A stretch of 64,000 nucleotides of DNA from Legionella sainthelensi (GCF_900637685.1 NZ_LR134388.1:2181501-2245500); one strand, 5' to 3'. Shown: positions 1 to 9,819, counted from the stretch's first letter. Made by a program: numbers and translations. Notes: generated by a model from the sequence alone, not told the origin.

Positions 1-163
1 TGTTTGATAAAGCTAAAAATCTTAATTTATCTAAAGCATCTGAAGCGTTAGAAATTAATTCACGTAAGAATATTTCCTTATTCGAATAAAGCGAGTGCAC
101 TACTAAATGCAACATTTGCTTTACTTCTGTTTGAAAGCCCATAGTTTGTTGCTTGCTTGACAT
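1..163 (-). CDS. htpG: Chaperone HtpG (Hsp90), N-terminal fragment cut by window edge
   Basis: ATP-dependent cytosolic chaperone of the Hsp90 family. Only the first 54 codons are inside the window; the rest lies beyond base 1. The translation begins [16 protein letters not shown] and continues with the near-invariant Hsp90 N-domain stretch [20 protein letters not shown], which carries the Glu and Asn of the GHKL nucleotide pocket. The ATG at 163 has a ribosome site AGGAG about 9 bases upstream. A heat-shock-type promoter lies just upstream (separate entry). Too short for a normal ORF cut-off, but the family assignment from this conserved stretch is secure. Confidence 0.93.
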   Translation of the reverse strand, partial: MSSKQQTMGFQTEVKQMLHLVVHSLYSNKEIFLRELISNASDALDKLRFLALSN

Positions 164-207
164 TTTTATCTAATCTCCTATTAACACATTATCTAATGAT
201 TTAATTG

Positions 208-235
208 ATATAGGGATCAGTTGCTAAATTTCAAG
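208..235 (-). promoter_or_regulatory. Sigma-32-like heat-shock promoter of htpG
   Basis: Read on the minus strand: CTTGAAA (235-229), 13 bases, then CCCTATAT (215-208). This matches the known heat-shock consensus CTTGAAA-N11-16-CCCATnT closely. It sits 45 bases upstream of the htpG start codon, and htpG is a classic RpoH target. No start-site mapping is available, so this is pattern plus context. Confidence 0.6.
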
Positions 236-372
236 GGGTAATATGATGAAAATTAAAATTCTTACGCTCAGCACCTAAGAAATCTCAGAGGTACATAAAA
301 TTCGCGCATCGATCAATTTGCTAATAGATTATGGGTAAAAGCTGCGAAGACATACAATGTTATCTCCATTTA

Positions 373-1275
373 TTAGACATAATTAAATGCAGAAACAGTC
401 AAGGTTCCACCAGAATGGATAATCAATATATTACCTATTAATTGTTCTGAGCTAATACGCTTTCTTGACTCATGAAATAATTTAGCAGCATAAATAGGAT
501 CTGCCAAAATACCCTCTTCTTTTGCTAAACGTTTTACTTCATTTTTAATTGTTTGATTCACAGAGCCAAAAGCCTTAGCTGTTGTTGGGTAAAAACAGCA
601 GAAATTAGTTGGAATGGATCCAATCCATTGATTTAACTTACTACGAAATAACCCTTCATTATCCGCTAATAGCAGTACATGAATTTTTGCTTGATGCTCT
701 AATCTTGCTAGCCCATTAATGAGTGCTGCAGCAGAAAAACCAGTTCCGGCATCAATAAAAAGATGTTCAAATGTTACTCCTAAAGCACTTTCATTTAAGA
801 TAATATCTGCAGCAAGCGTCAAAGATCCTTCCATTGCTTCTGGAACACTCGCCCCTTCATGTAATACAAATCCTTGTTCACTGAGTGTGCTAAGATAGGA
901 ATAAGCAAGTTTATTCACCTGAGACCATTCGTGACGAGCCACCCATACAACTTCATGCTCTTCGAGAAAAAGACGACTTAGTTTATAATTTCCTTGCAAT
1001 TCTAATTTCCAAGGTTGAATCAAAAAAGCAGTCACTTTAAATTGAAACTCTCTTGCTAGTTGCAAAACCGCAAGTAAGTTATTCGATTGAGGTCCAGCAA
1101 TAATAATAAGATGGCGTATTTTTTGCTCCAGCAAAAAAGGTAAAAGGCTAGCATATTTACGTAATTTCGAACCGCTAATTCCACAACCTAACTCGTCATC
1201 TCTTTTGACATAACAAACGCTCCCATCCGCAGGAAAATGATTTAAACGGTGTGCTCTACTAGATAAATTCCACAT
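373..1275 (-). CDS. PLP-dependent enzyme, D-cysteine desulfhydrase / ACC deaminase family
   Basis: A 300-residue fold-type II pyridoxal-phosphate enzyme, cytosolic. The expected PLP lysine is K37 in SGSKLRKY, matching the GGNKxRK motif of ACC deaminase and D-cysteine desulfhydrase. A QSNN motif follows at about 63-66 where characterised members have QSNH, so the His is replaced. A glycine-rich phosphate loop, HSGGTLTVSA, is near the C-terminus. Members deaminate D-cysteine, ACC or similar small amino acids; the substrate here cannot be told from sequence. It stands alone between htpG and yaaA on the same strand, with 62 bases to yaaA, and could share a transcript with it. Confidence 0.8.
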   Translation of the reverse strand: MWNLSSRAHRLNHFPADGSVCYVKRDDELGCGISGSKLRKYASLLPFLLEQKIRHLIIIAGPQSNNLLAVLQLAREFQFKVTAFLIQPWKLELQGNYKLSRLFLEEHEVVWVARHEWSQVNKLAYSYLSTLSEQGFVLHEGASVPEAMEGSLTLAADIILNESALGVTFEHLFIDAGTGFSAAALINGLARLEHQAKIHVLLLADNEGLFRSKLNQWIGSIPTNFCCFYPTTAKAFGSVNQTIKNEVKRLAKEEGILADPIYAAKLFHESRKRISSEQLIGNILIIHSGGTLTVSAFNYV

Positions 1276-1337
1276 GACAGTTGTTAGATTTTTATAGTTA
1301 GTTGTCTAGAAGCTAAACTTCACCAGGCTACGATAAT

Positions 1338-2117
1338 TCACGCTGGAGAGCTTCTAACAAAATCCAGATGCCGTTCCGAGGATGTAGACTCATTAAACTT
1401 ATAACCTAGCTCACTAAATTCTTTAAGACGAGACAAATCATCAAATTGATTTTGCATAACAAATCTTGCCATGGCTCCACGAGCTTTTTTAGCATGAATG
1501 CCAATCATTTTTAACTGTCCATTCTTGTTTTCATAAAAATTAATCGTAATTATTGGATAATTGAATTTTTTTTCATCAACTACCTTAAAATATTCAACAG
1601 AAGCTAGATTAATTAATACAGGATTTTCTTGATCGGCCAGCTGTTGATTCAGTGCATCTGTTATTGTATCTTGCCAAAAATCATATAAATTCTTTCCCTC
1701 AGAATTTTCTAAACGAACTCCCATTTCGAGTCTATAAGGTTGAATTGCATCTAGAGGATTCAGTAGACCATAAAGTCCCGACAGGATTCTTAAATGATCT
1801 TGAGAATATCGTACCGCATCTTGAGTCCAGTTTTTTGCTTGTAAGCCTTGATAGACATCACCTTGAAATAAAAATAATGCTGGGTATGAATGAAGTAACG
1901 CCTTATCATCCAAATGAAATATTTGGTATCGATGATAATTTAATTCAGCAAGATCTTTCGATAAATCCATAAGCGCTGCAATTTCATCTACAGATTTAGT
2001 TTGCATCAAATTTACAAGAATGCGCGTTTTATCCATAAATGCGGGTTTCGATATATTAGCATCGTATGGCTTAGATGGATCTAATAATTTTTTAGCTGGT
2101 GATAATAAAATAAGCAT
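1338..2117 (-). CDS. yaaA: Peroxide stress protein YaaA (UPF0246/DUF328)
   Basis: A 259-residue YaaA-family protein, the same length as the E. coli protein (258). It starts MLILLSPAKKLLD and contains the family motifs NLASVEYFK and KKARGAMARFV. In E. coli YaaA lowers intracellular free iron under H2O2 stress and has a DNA-binding fold; this is carried over by homology. Its start lies 19 bases after the stop of the DUF4124 gene on the same strand, so glnA, the DUF4124 gene and yaaA probably form one transcription unit. Confidence 0.92.
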   Translation of the reverse strand: MLILLSPAKKLLDPSKPYDANISKPAFMDKTRILVNLMQTKSVDEIAALMDLSKDLAELNYHRYQIFHLDDKALLHSYPALFLFQGDVYQGLQAKNWTQDAVRYSQDHLRILSGLYGLLNPLDAIQPYRLEMGVRLENSEGKNLYDFWQDTITDALNQQLADQENPVLINLASVEYFKVVDEKKFNYPIITINFYENKNGQLKMIGIHAKKARGAMARFVMQNQFDDLSRLKEFSELGYKFNESTSSERHLDFVRSSPA

Positions 2118-2136
2118 GTATCATTTCCATGTATTT

Positions 2137-2688
2137 TTAATGTGGTTTAGTACCAGGGACCATACCTACTCTCGGTCGGAAAACATAAATCGTTATGGGA
2201 TCGCTACTCTCAATTACATTTCCATCCTCATCTATCACTTGAACTGCTAAAGTATGTGATCCTCGATACATACCATTTATTTCAAACACAGGATTTTTTT
2301 GCGGCTCCCCTAGAACTGCATTATCATAGAGCAATTGCAATTTGTCACCTGGATAAAGATCAGGTTCTGTTTGAGCTGTTACTGTGACAAAACCTTGATT
2401 ATTACGAATTGTCGCTCCGCTCTCAGGCTGAACAATCCCAATTTGAGTATACGAATGTTTTAATTTTACAGGGCTTTGATCTTGTAATTCGTTTGGTTCA
2501 GGAGATGTTTTAGGAGGTATAGAAGATGGTGACGAAGAGTTATTTTCATCAGGGAGAGTAATGATTTGAGCTCCTGCATGAGGTGTATCACTAAAATGCA
2601 CACCTCCCTGACTGTCTACCCATTTATAAATTTGCGCATTAGATGCGCAAATTATCGTCATTAATAATAGAAAGACAAAAACTTTCAT
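2137..2688 (-). CDS. Exported DUF4124-domain protein
   Basis: A 183-residue exported protein. I place the start at the ATG at 2688, not at 2727, because it gives a clean signal peptide (MKVFVFLLLMTIICASNAQ) and has AGGAA just upstream; the longer version would overlap glnA. Right after the signal peptide comes IYKWVDSQGGVHFSDTPH, the hallmark of DUF4124. A Pro/Ser-rich linker (about 45-70) leads to a C-terminal beta-rich part resembling an Ig-like or cadherin-like module. It begins 10 bases after the glnA stop. DUF4124 proteins are periplasmic or envelope-associated with no firm biochemical role. Confidence 0.8.
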   Translation of the reverse strand: MKVFVFLLLMTIICASNAQIYKWVDSQGGVHFSDTPHAGAQIITLPDENNSSSPSSIPPKTSPEPNELQDQSPVKLKHSYTQIGIVQPESGATIRNNQGFVTVTAQTEPDLYPGDKLQLLYDNAVLGEPQKNPVFEINGMYRGSHTLAVQVIDEDGNVIESSDPITIYVFRPRVGMVPGTKPH

Positions 2689-2698
2689 CACTCTATTC

Positions 2699-4108
2699 CT
2701 AAAGGCTGTAATATAACTCAAACTCATAAGGATGAGTCATACTTCTAATTCTGCTTGTTTCTTCTTCTTTCATGTTGATGTAATTCATAATGAAGTCTTT
2801 AGTAAATACATCACCTTGTAATAAGAAATCATGATCCATCTTCAGATGTTCCATTGCTTGTTCCAAAGAAGAACATACTGTAGGTATATCAACAAGCTCT
2901 TCTGGTGGTAAATCATAAAGATCTTTATCCATTGCCTGCCCTGGATGAATTTTTCTTTGAATACCATCTAAGCCAGCCATCATCATTGCTGAAAACGCAA
3001 GATAAGGATTTGCTGTAGGATCTGGGAATCGTATTTCAATACGACGAGCTTTAGGATTATTCACATGAGGAATACGAATAGCTGCTGATCGATTTCTTGC
3101 AGAATAAGCTAAAAGAACGGGAGCTTCAAAGCCTGGAACCAAACGCTTATAACTATTCGTTGCTGGATTAGTGAATGCATTTAAGGCACGAGCATGTTTT
3201 ATAATGCCTCCAATGTAATACAATGCAGTTTCTGAAAGTCCTGCATACTGGTCTCCAGAAAACAAATTAACACCATCTTTGGATAAGGATTGATGACAAT
3301 GCATCCCATTTCCATTGTCTCCTACCAGCGGCTTGGGCATAAAAGTAGCTGTTTTGCCATAATTATGTGCGACATTATGGACCACATATTTTAAAATTTG
3401 TAATTCATCAGCTTTTTTGGTCAACGTATTATAGCGAGTTGCAATTTCACACTGATTTGCGGTGGCAACCTCATGATGATGCGCTTCGACGATCGTTCCT
3501 AATGATTCTAAAGTCAAACACATTGCCGATCGTATGTCATGAGAAGAATCTACTGGAGGCACAGGGAAGTACCCCCCCTTTATTCCAGGACGATGACCAA
3601 TATTCCCTCCTTCCAACTCTTTTCCTGAGTACCATTGAGCCTCTTCCGAATCAATTTTATAAAAAGCGCCTCCAATAGTTGTTTCCCATTGTACGCTATC
3701 AAAAATGAAAAATTCGGGTTCGGGACCAAAATAAGCAGTATCAGCTATTCCTGTGGATTGTAAATAAGCTTCAGCTCGTAAAGCGAGAGAACGCGGACAA
3801 CGCTCATATCCCATCATTGTTTTAGGATCAACAACGTTGCAACGGATAAATAAGGTATTGTCTTGAAAAAAAGGATCGAGCTTTATTGTTTCCAAATCAG
3901 GTACCAAAGCCAAGTCTGACTGGTGAATTTTTTGCCATCCCTTAAAAGAAGATCCATCGATCATTTTCCCGCTTTCAACAAAATCATTATCTACAGCAGA
4001 AACTGGAATAGTAATATGTTGTTCTTTCCCGCGTATATCAGTAAATCGTAAGTCAATTAATTTTGCCTCGTGCTCTTTAATTGCCTCAAGTATAGTATTT
4101 TTGCTCAT
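2699..4108 (-). CDS. glnA: Glutamine synthetase, type I
   Basis: Makes glutamine from glutamate, ammonia and ATP; a cytosolic dodecamer. At 469 residues it has the standard GSI length. Visible motifs include IDGSSFKGW (beta-grasp domain), PEPEFFIFD, the [10 protein letters not shown] metal/ammonia loop, [13 protein letters not shown], and NRSAAIRIP. The adenylylation tyrosine is Y398 in [10 protein letters not shown], so control by adenylyltransferase (GSI-beta type) is expected. It is transcribed divergently from lspF across 100 bases. SD GGAGACC precedes the ATG. No sigma-54 -24/-12 promoter was seen in that short gap. Confidence 0.96.
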   Translation of the reverse strand: MSKNTILEAIKEHEAKLIDLRFTDIRGKEQHITIPVSAVDNDFVESGKMIDGSSFKGWQKIHQSDLALVPDLETIKLDPFFQDNTLFIRCNVVDPKTMMGYERCPRSLALRAEAYLQSTGIADTAYFGPEPEFFIFDSVQWETTIGGAFYKIDSEEAQWYSGKELEGGNIGHRPGIKGGYFPVPPVDSSHDIRSAMCLTLESLGTIVEAHHHEVATANQCEIATRYNTLTKKADELQILKYVVHNVAHNYGKTATFMPKPLVGDNGNGMHCHQSLSKDGVNLFSGDQYAGLSETALYYIGGIIKHARALNAFTNPATNSYKRLVPGFEAPVLLAYSARNRSAAIRIPHVNNPKARRIEIRFPDPTANPYLAFSAMMMAGLDGIQRKIHPGQAMDKDLYDLPPEELVDIPTVCSSLEQAMEHLKMDHDFLLQGDVFTKDFIMNYINMKEEETSRIRSMTHPYEFELYYSL

Positions 4109-4208
4109 TATAGGTCTCCAGGATAATCTGGTTGTATAGTGTACCTTAAGTGACTTCTTAAACCCAATAGATTAAACTGTATGTTTTCCTTCATAACAAT
4201 AAAAAACT

Positions 4209-5411
4209 ATGGGTGCGTATCAATATCAGGCACTACAAAAAAATGGCAATACGACTAAAGGAGTGCTCGAAGCGGACTCCGAACGCCATGCGCGCCAACT
4301 CTTACGTGATCGAGGACTTATCCCCACACAAATTCGGATTCTAACACAACAACGCTCAGGCAATCACGCCAAAAGTAAAATTTCTGCGGCCGATCTGGCC
4401 TTATTCACTCGTCAGTTAGCCACATTACTGGCAGCGGGTATCCCTGTAGAGGAATCACTACGTGGTGTCAGTGAACAAACAGAAAAAGATAAAGTGAGAG
4501 AATTAATTATTGGGGTTCGCTCAAAAGTACTTGAAGGTTATGGTTTAGCGCAAGCTATGGCTCAATATCCCCATGCATTTCCTGAGTTATATCGAGCAAC
4601 AGTGGGCTCAGGGGAGCAAACCGGGCGTTTAGATGTCGTTTTAGAAAAATTGGCGGATTACACGGAAAATCAACAGCAAACAAAACAAAAAGTTCAACAA
4701 GCTTTAATCTATCCCATCATTATGATTCTCGTTTCAATTGGCATTATATCTTTTTTATTAAGCTTCGTAGTCCCTAAAATCATCGAAGTATTCACTAGTA
4801 GTGGACAAACACTGCCGGAAATGACTGTGCTCTTAATCAGCTTGAGCAATTTCATCAAAAATTATGGCTTTTACACGTTACTTGGGATTCTTCTTCTACT
4901 GATTGCTTTTAAAAAAAGCTTAGCTAATATTAAAATTAAAACATTCTGGCATCGCCTACTGCTTAAACTTCCCATAGTCTCTTATTTGGTAAAAACCATT
5001 AATGTCTCACGCTATATTCATACTTTTGGTATTCTTTTCGCTGCCGGTGTAAACGTTCTTGAAACAATGCGTGTTGCTGCGAGTTTAGTGACTAATGTTA
5101 TCATGCGCCAGTCATTTGATACGGCGGCAATAAAAGTAAGAGAGGGATGTGGGATCAATGAAGCGTTAAAAGAAACAGGTTATATCAGTCCCATGGCAAT
5201 CCATTTAATTGCCAGTGGCGAAAAGAGCGGCCAATTGGCAAATATGATGGAACGCGCAGCACTTCATCTAGATAACGAAGTAAAACGTTTAATTGATACA
5301 TCACTTACATTATTAGAACCTATGGTCATTCTTTTGATGGGGGCAATCGTTTTATTCATTGTTTTAGCTACCTTGCTTCCTATTTTTTCAATGGAACAAT
5401 TAATTACTTAA
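4209..5411 (+). CDS. lspF: Type II secretion inner-membrane platform protein LspF (GspF)
   Basis: Inner-membrane platform protein of the type II secretion system, which contacts the GspE ATPase and GspL. It has 400 residues with two repeated GspF domains (about 70-190 and 270-395). Three membrane spans are visible, near 168-190, 220-236 and 372-394. The N-terminus MGAYQYQALQKNG is the usual GspF start. It is the first gene of lspFGHIJK, an order known from Legionella. The 114-base gap to lspG contains TATAAT-like hexamers (around 5413 and 5450), so lspG may have an extra promoter. Confidence 0.95.
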   Translation: MGAYQYQALQKNGNTTKGVLEADSERHARQLLRDRGLIPTQIRILTQQRSGNHAKSKISAADLALFTRQLATLLAAGIPVEESLRGVSEQTEKDKVRELIIGVRSKVLEGYGLAQAMAQYPHAFPELYRATVGSGEQTGRLDVVLEKLADYTENQQQTKQKVQQALIYPIIMILVSIGIISFLLSFVVPKIIEVFTSSGQTLPEMTVLLISLSNFIKNYGFYTLLGILLLLIAFKKSLANIKIKTFWHRLLLKLPIVSYLVKTINVSRYIHTFGILFAAGVNVLETMRVAASLVTNVIMRQSFDTAAIKVREGCGINEALKETGYISPMAIHLIASGEKSGQLANMMERAALHLDNEVKRLIDTSLTLLEPMVILLMGAIVLFIVLATLLPIFSMEQLIT

Positions 5412-5525
5412 TATGGTATAATACCGCAATAAATAAACCCCAAAATGGGGTATAATATGGATTTCCTGGGATTTGCTTTATGGCAGGTGCCTCCATTACC
5501 TAGGTTATATTTAGACGGAGTAAAG

Positions 5526-5948
5526 ATGAATAGACAAAAAGGTTTCTCATTAATTGAAATCATGGTTGTGGTTGTTATATTGGGCATTCTTGCCTCTATA
5601 GTGGTTCCTAAAATTATGGGGCGCCCCGATGAAGCACGAAAAGTCAAAGCAAAACAAGATGTACTTGCCATTCAAAATGCTCTTGACTTATATAAACTTG
5701 ATAACGGCACTTATCCAACTACGGATCAAGGTTTAGCAGCACTTGTTGACAAACCCAACTCCAACCCCATACCAAACAATTGGAAGCAATACTTAAAATC
5801 ATTACCAACTGATCCATGGGGAAGAGATTATCTTTATTTAAATCCCGGACAACATGGTGATGTAGATGTGTTTACCTACGGAGCGGAAGGACAACCAGGA
5901 GGTACAGGAATTAATGCCGAGATCGGTAATTGGGATGAGAAAAAATAA
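5526..5948 (+). CDS. lspG: Type II secretion major pseudopilin LspG
   Basis: Major pseudopilin, 140 residues, forming the periplasmic pseudopilus. The start is set at 5526 because GGAG lies just upstream and the result is a correct short leader: MNRQKG then FSLIEIMVVVVILG, with prepilin peptidase cleaving after Gly6 and the invariant Glu at +5. The C-terminal part has the GspG features GTYPTTDQGLAAL and TDPWGRDYLY and ends in the calcium-site region. An upstream in-frame ATG at 5445 would bury the leader and is rejected. Its 3' end overlaps lspH by 14 bases. Confidence 0.95.
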   Translation: MNRQKGFSLIEIMVVVVILGILASIVVPKIMGRPDEARKVKAKQDVLAIQNALDLYKLDNGTYPTTDQGLAALVDKPNSNPIPNNWKQYLKSLPTDPWGRDYLYLNPGQHGDVDVFTYGAEGQPGGTGINAEIGNWDEKK

Positions 5949-6423
5949 TCTAGGTTTTACTTTAATTGAAATTTTAATAGTTTTAGTGATTATAGGCATA
6001 ACCTTTGGTTTTGCCTTACTTAGCTTTGGTGATTTTGGAGAAGGTCGACGTGTTCTGTTTGCAGCCGAACAGCTAGTAAATACACTTCAATTGGCACAAC
6101 AACAAGCAATTTTAGAGACCAGTACACTGGGTCTACGCATTAATAACGAGAGCTATCAAATTCTTCAGCTGCAAAATAATTCGCAATGGAAACCCATTTC
6201 GAATAAAGGAGTATTTAAAGTCACCTATTTCCCTCAAGGCACACATATTAACTTAAAAATCAACCACCGGGCTCTGTCTGGTGGACCTTCTATCATTCTG
6301 ACCTCATCTGGTGATATGACGCCATTTTCTTTGTATTTCGGTACTGAGAAAGAACACAATCTCGCCTTAATTGTTGGCAAGTCAAATGGAAGTTTAAAAT
6401 TTAATGTGGTTAATAATAAATGA
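5935..6423 (+). CDS. lspH: Type II secretion minor pseudopilin LspH
   Basis: Minor pseudopilin of 162 residues. The ATG at 5935 gives the leader MRKNNLG followed by FTLIEILIVLVIIG, the prepilin cleavage site with Glu5. The start overlaps the end of lspG, consistent with translational coupling; the upstream ATG at 5866 is inside lspG and would hide the leader. The remaining globular part is poorly conserved, as is usual for GspH. It overlaps lspI by the four bases ATGA. Confidence 0.92.
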   Translation: MRKNNLGFTLIEILIVLVIIGITFGFALLSFGDFGEGRRVLFAAEQLVNTLQLAQQQAILETSTLGLRINNESYQILQLQNNSQWKPISNKGVFKVTYFPQGTHINLKINHRALSGGPSIILTSSGDMTPFSLYFGTEKEHNLALIVGKSNGSLKFNVVNNK

Positions 6424-6794
6424 TAAAGCATGATAAAAAAGCAGGATTTACACTCATCGAAGTATTATTAGCCCTTTCTGTAATTGCTATTGCACTCACA
6501 GCGTTGCTCAAGGCAATTTCTCAAAATGTTGAAACTGCGCGACGTATTAAAGAAAAGACCGTAAGCCACTGGATTGCCATGCAAGGGGTAGCCATGATTC
6601 AGCTCAACTTACTTCAGGTGAGTCCAAGTCAAGAAACAACCCAAGATACAACGATGCTCAATGAACATTGGTATTGGCGAGCAAAAATCAGCGCAACATC
6701 ACAAAAAAACATTCAAAAAATAATTATTTTTGTAAGCACCGAAAAAGCAGGCCCTTTTAGGGAAGAGCTGCAGGCATTCAGGTATGTGCCATGA
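6420..6794 (+). CDS. lspI: Type II secretion minor pseudopilin LspI
   Basis: Minor pseudopilin of 124 residues, part of the I-J-K tip complex of the pseudopilus. Leader MIKHDKKAG, then FTLIEVLLALSVIAIAL, with the conserved Glu5. GspI family features ISQNVETARRIKEKT and HWYWRAKIS are recognisable. Start and stop both overlap the neighbours by ATGA (with lspH and lspJ), showing tight coupling in the operon. Confidence 0.93.
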   Translation: MIKHDKKAGFTLIEVLLALSVIAIALTALLKAISQNVETARRIKEKTVSHWIAMQGVAMIQLNLLQVSPSQETTQDTTMLNEHWYWRAKISATSQKNIQKIIIFVSTEKAGPFREELQAFRYVP

Positions 6795-7429
6795 AAAAAA
6801 CCTTAAAAAATCAAAAAAAAATTAGGGGATTTACTCTAATTGAAATTTTAATTGCGCTGGCCGTATTTGCCATTCTTGCTACAATCACCACATCCGTTTT
6901 ATATAATGCATTTACCACTCGTTCACGAGTTAATGAGCAAAGCTATCGTTTAAACGAAGTTCAACTAGCAATAAGTCTAATTCAGCAAGATACAAGCCAA
7001 GTTGTGGAACGAGCCATAAGAGGCAACGAAATGCGCTTATTTTCAGCTTTTATAGGACAGACGAACTACCTGGAATTTACACGTGATGGAGTGGTAAACC
7101 CTGGTAGTATTGAAAAGCGGAGCACACTAAAACGAGTAGCTTATGTTTGTCAAGAAGGAACTTTGATTCGTAGATCATGGAATACACTTGATAGCTTAAA
7201 TCGAAATGCTTATGAAGATAAGCCTTTATTATCTCATCTTACTGATTGTCATTTTGGTTACTTAAATCAAAACTTGCAAATACTCCCTGAATGGAGAGAA
7301 CAAGCGGTGAGCTTAAATCAACGCAAAGAGCCATTTCCCAAAGCCTTACAAGTGAATTTGACTTTGCGGGATCTAGGTGAAATCAATTTATTATTCACCT
7401 TACCAGGGGCACTTTATGCCCAAAATTAA
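6791..7429 (+). CDS. lspJ: Type II secretion minor pseudopilin LspJ
   Basis: Minor pseudopilin of 212 residues. A lysine-rich leader of about 13 residues ends in IRG, then FTLIEILIALAVFAILA. The length and features such as QEGTLIRRSW are those of GspJ. It forms the pseudopilus tip with LspI and LspK. The ATGA overlap with lspI at the start and an overlap of 14 bases with lspK at the end fit one polycistronic message. Confidence 0.93.
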   Translation: MKKTLKNQKKIRGFTLIEILIALAVFAILATITTSVLYNAFTTRSRVNEQSYRLNEVQLAISLIQQDTSQVVERAIRGNEMRLFSAFIGQTNYLEFTRDGVVNPGSIEKRSTLKRVAYVCQEGTLIRRSWNTLDSLNRNAYEDKPLLSHLTDCHFGYLNQNLQILPEWREQAVSLNQRKEPFPKALQVNLTLRDLGEINLLFTLPGALYAQN

Positions 7430-8414
7430 TACGGTAAAGCCTACAGTAAAATTTGAGGAAAAACTCACTGTAGTATGTCATAAGAGGCTAAATAAAGGCA
7501 GTGCGTTGCTTACTGCTCTTTTTATCATGACCTTAGTTGCAATCGTAGCTACAGCAATGAGTACTAAAATCCAGTTAGATATTTACCGTACAAAACTAAT
7601 ACTCACTCATGATAAGCTTTATCTTGCTACCCAAGCAGAAACTTTTTGGGCAATGGGAGAATTAAATAATCCCAAAAATAAATTCATGAAAGCAAGCGCT
7701 CAGGGAATAGTAAGCCAATATCCTCTAAATATGGAGCATATTGACAAGACAGTTGTATTAAGTGGTGTACTTTATGATTTACAATCTCGATATAACCTAA
7801 ATAATTTGACAAATAAAAAAGCAATGCTTGGGTTCGTCAATCTTATTGGAGCAACCATACCACAAATCTCCGAAGCAGAAAAAACGCAATTAACTCTTGC
7901 TGTGAGTGATTGGCTGACATCCTATGATCTTGCTCGAGGCAAAGATAACTACCTATCTTATTACACAAGCCAAAAACCCCCTTATTATCCAAGCCATCAA
8001 CTCATGAGTAGCCAATCTGAACTACGATTGGTTAAAGATGTAAGCGCACCTATTTACTTGGCTTTAGAGCCATTCATATGTGCATTACCTGAGATTACGC
8101 CTATTAATATCAATACAGCACCAAAACAAGTGCTAAAATCATTAAGCGCTACAATAAAAGATACCCAACTTAATGAGCTACTGAAACAAAGAAAAGAAAA
8201 TGGAATTAAAGACTTAAAAAAAATCACTGAATTACTCCAGAAACTCGATATTGCCAGCGATCAAATCACACTAGAAAGCAGTTACTTTCTCAATGTTGCC
8301 TCCGCTACCAGTGATAATATAAACTTAACCGTATATTCTTTGTTGAAAAGAAATCGTGATAAAAATGGAAAAATTACGGTTACGCTTCTGAGAGAAAGTC
8401 TCAATATTTTTTAA
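7416..8414 (+). CDS. lspK: Type II secretion minor pseudopilin LspK
   Basis: The largest minor pseudopilin, 332 residues, capping the pseudopilus tip. I choose the ATG at 7416, with AGGGG about 10 bases upstream, over 7377. The leader is unusually long (about 28 residues), ending NKG before SALLTALFIMTLVAIVATA; the +5 Glu is absent, which is the known hallmark of GspK. A helix-hairpin-helix-like section, PININTAPKQVLKSLS, lies near residue 230. The gene ends tail-to-tail with the Sel1 gene, overlapping by 4 bases. Confidence 0.93.
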   Translation: MPKINTVKPTVKFEEKLTVVCHKRLNKGSALLTALFIMTLVAIVATAMSTKIQLDIYRTKLILTHDKLYLATQAETFWAMGELNNPKNKFMKASAQGIVSQYPLNMEHIDKTVVLSGVLYDLQSRYNLNNLTNKKAMLGFVNLIGATIPQISEAEKTQLTLAVSDWLTSYDLARGKDNYLSYYTSQKPPYYPSHQLMSSQSELRLVKDVSAPIYLALEPFICALPEITPININTAPKQVLKSLSATIKDTQLNELLKQRKENGIKDLKKITELLQKLDIASDQITLESSYFLNVASATSDNINLTVYSLLKRNRDKNGKITVTLLRESLNIF

Positions 8415-9541
8415 TCATCCTGAGATTCTTGTTTCATATTCTGGGCTATTTCTTTAGCCAGCTCCTCAGCTTCTTTTATCTCATCTGCAGATAATTTCTT
8501 TTGAAGCACTTTTAACTCTTTTGCTGCTTCCTGATTTTTATTTTCTGCTGCAATTTTAAATAAAGCATACGCTTTAATCCAATCTTTATCGACTCCTAAT
8601 CCTGCAAGATACATATAACCTAACTTAGCTTGTCCTAGTGTGTTTCCTTGTGCTGCAGCCTTAGTAAACCAATAGAAGGATTGTGCATAATCTTTATCTA
8701 CTCCTGTTCCCGTGAGTAGCAATTGCCCTATTTCTACCTGGGCATCAGATTGCCCATTTTGAGCAGCAACCTGATACCAATAAGCTGCTTTTTGAGGATC
8801 AGCTTCAACTCCATAGCCTTTTAGGTAGTAATAAGCTAAGTAAGTTTGTGCTCTGGGATGACCTTGATTTGCTGCTTGTGAAAACCAATAAAAAGCCGAT
8901 GGATCATCTTGTCCAACACCGGGTTGTTGCCCAGTATATAAAAGCCCTAAACTGTATTCTGCTTTTGCATCACCTTGTTCTGCTGCTTTTTGATACCAGT
9001 AGAGGGCCTTATTCACATCTTTTTTGGTTCCCTCTCCCATAATATAATCATAGGCAAGATTCACCTGTGCTTTACTGTACCCTTGTTTTGCTGATTTTTC
9101 GAACCAATCAAATGCCATTTTTTTATTTGCTGTGACACCATCCCCTGTGCTATACATCAAAGCAATATTTCTTTGTGCGATGGCATTACCTTGTTGTGCC
9201 GACTTCATATACCATTGAAACGCCGCTGGAAAATTTTGTTTTACCCCTTCCCCCAGATCATACATAAAACCTAGACTTAATTGTGCTAAAGGATAATTTT
9301 TTTCTGCAGATTTTTGATACCACTTGAGCGCTTCTTCGGGATTTTTTGATACACCTTGTCCATATTGGAACATACGACCCAGTAAATACATAGCCTCAAT
9401 ATTGCCATCTCTGGCTGCTTGCATCAAATAAGGATAAGCAGTTGTATAATCTCCATTTTCAAATGCTGCAAAACCGACAACCTCTCCATCAGCAAAAGCA
9501 GTATTGACAACCAGCAATGCTGCTAAAATAAAGCTGCGCAT
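8411..9541 (-). CDS. Exported Sel1-repeat protein (8 repeats)
   Basis: A 376-residue protein with a signal peptide (MRSFILAALLVVNTAFADG) and eight tandem Sel1-like TPR repeats of 36-37 residues from about residue 48 to 340, followed by a charged coiled C-terminus. Each repeat follows the pattern A-LG-Y--G-GV---A--WY-KAA-QG-AQ. Sel1 proteins scaffold protein contacts; in Legionella exported ones such as LpnE and EnhC influence host-cell entry and trafficking. Size and repeat number resemble LpnE, but position next to lspK points to a different paralogue. Substrate or partner unknown. Confidence 0.88.
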   Translation of the reverse strand: MRSFILAALLVVNTAFADGEVVGFAAFENGDYTTAYPYLMQAARDGNIEAMYLLGRMFQYGQGVSKNPEEALKWYQKSAEKNYPLAQLSLGFMYDLGEGVKQNFPAAFQWYMKSAQQGNAIAQRNIALMYSTGDGVTANKKMAFDWFEKSAKQGYSKAQVNLAYDYIMGEGTKKDVNKALYWYQKAAEQGDAKAEYSLGLLYTGQQPGVGQDDPSAFYWFSQAANQGHPRAQTYLAYYYLKGYGVEADPQKAAYWYQVAAQNGQSDAQVEIGQLLLTGTGVDKDYAQSFYWFTKAAAQGNTLGQAKLGYMYLAGLGVDKDWIKAYALFKIAAENKNQEAAKELKVLQKKLSADEIKEAEELAKEIAQNMKQESQDD

Positions 9542-9768
9542 GCTGTCTCCAATTGAATCCTCTTATCTAAAGCGTAGAATATAGAATCAACAAAGCAAGT
9601 AATTGTCTCTATTTAAAGAAGAATTATATCTATTTCAGATGATCACCTGGGGATCTTAGGCCTTCCGCTTAGGTAACAGATGGAATGGATTTTATTTGTA
9701 AGTAAGTTTTTTCTCAATTTAATACGATGAATGGATTCATCACATTACCTTAATTCACGTGGTTTAGC

Positions 9769-9803
9769 CGATGTAAAGGCCGCATAAAAGTGCCTTTACA
9801 TCG
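9769..9803. repeat. Perfect 12-bp inverted repeat (hairpin) downstream of pmbA
   Basis: CGATGTAAAGGC at 9769-9780 and its exact complement GCCTTTACATCG at 9792-9803, with an 11-base loop. It lies 17 bases past the pmbA stop, so it may end pmbA transcription, although no T-run follows on either strand. The rest of the 9542-9819 gap shows no gene. Confidence 0.5.
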
Positions 9804-9819
9804 AACGTACCTTATTAAA

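Noticed and set aside
4109..4208. Sigma-54 promoter for glnA
   Set aside because: No GG-N10-GC type -24/-12 element with acceptable match in the 100-base gap.
5445..5525. Longer N-terminus for LspG
   Set aside because: It would place 27 residues ahead of the prepilin leader and abolish correct processing; the ATG at 5526 has a good SD.
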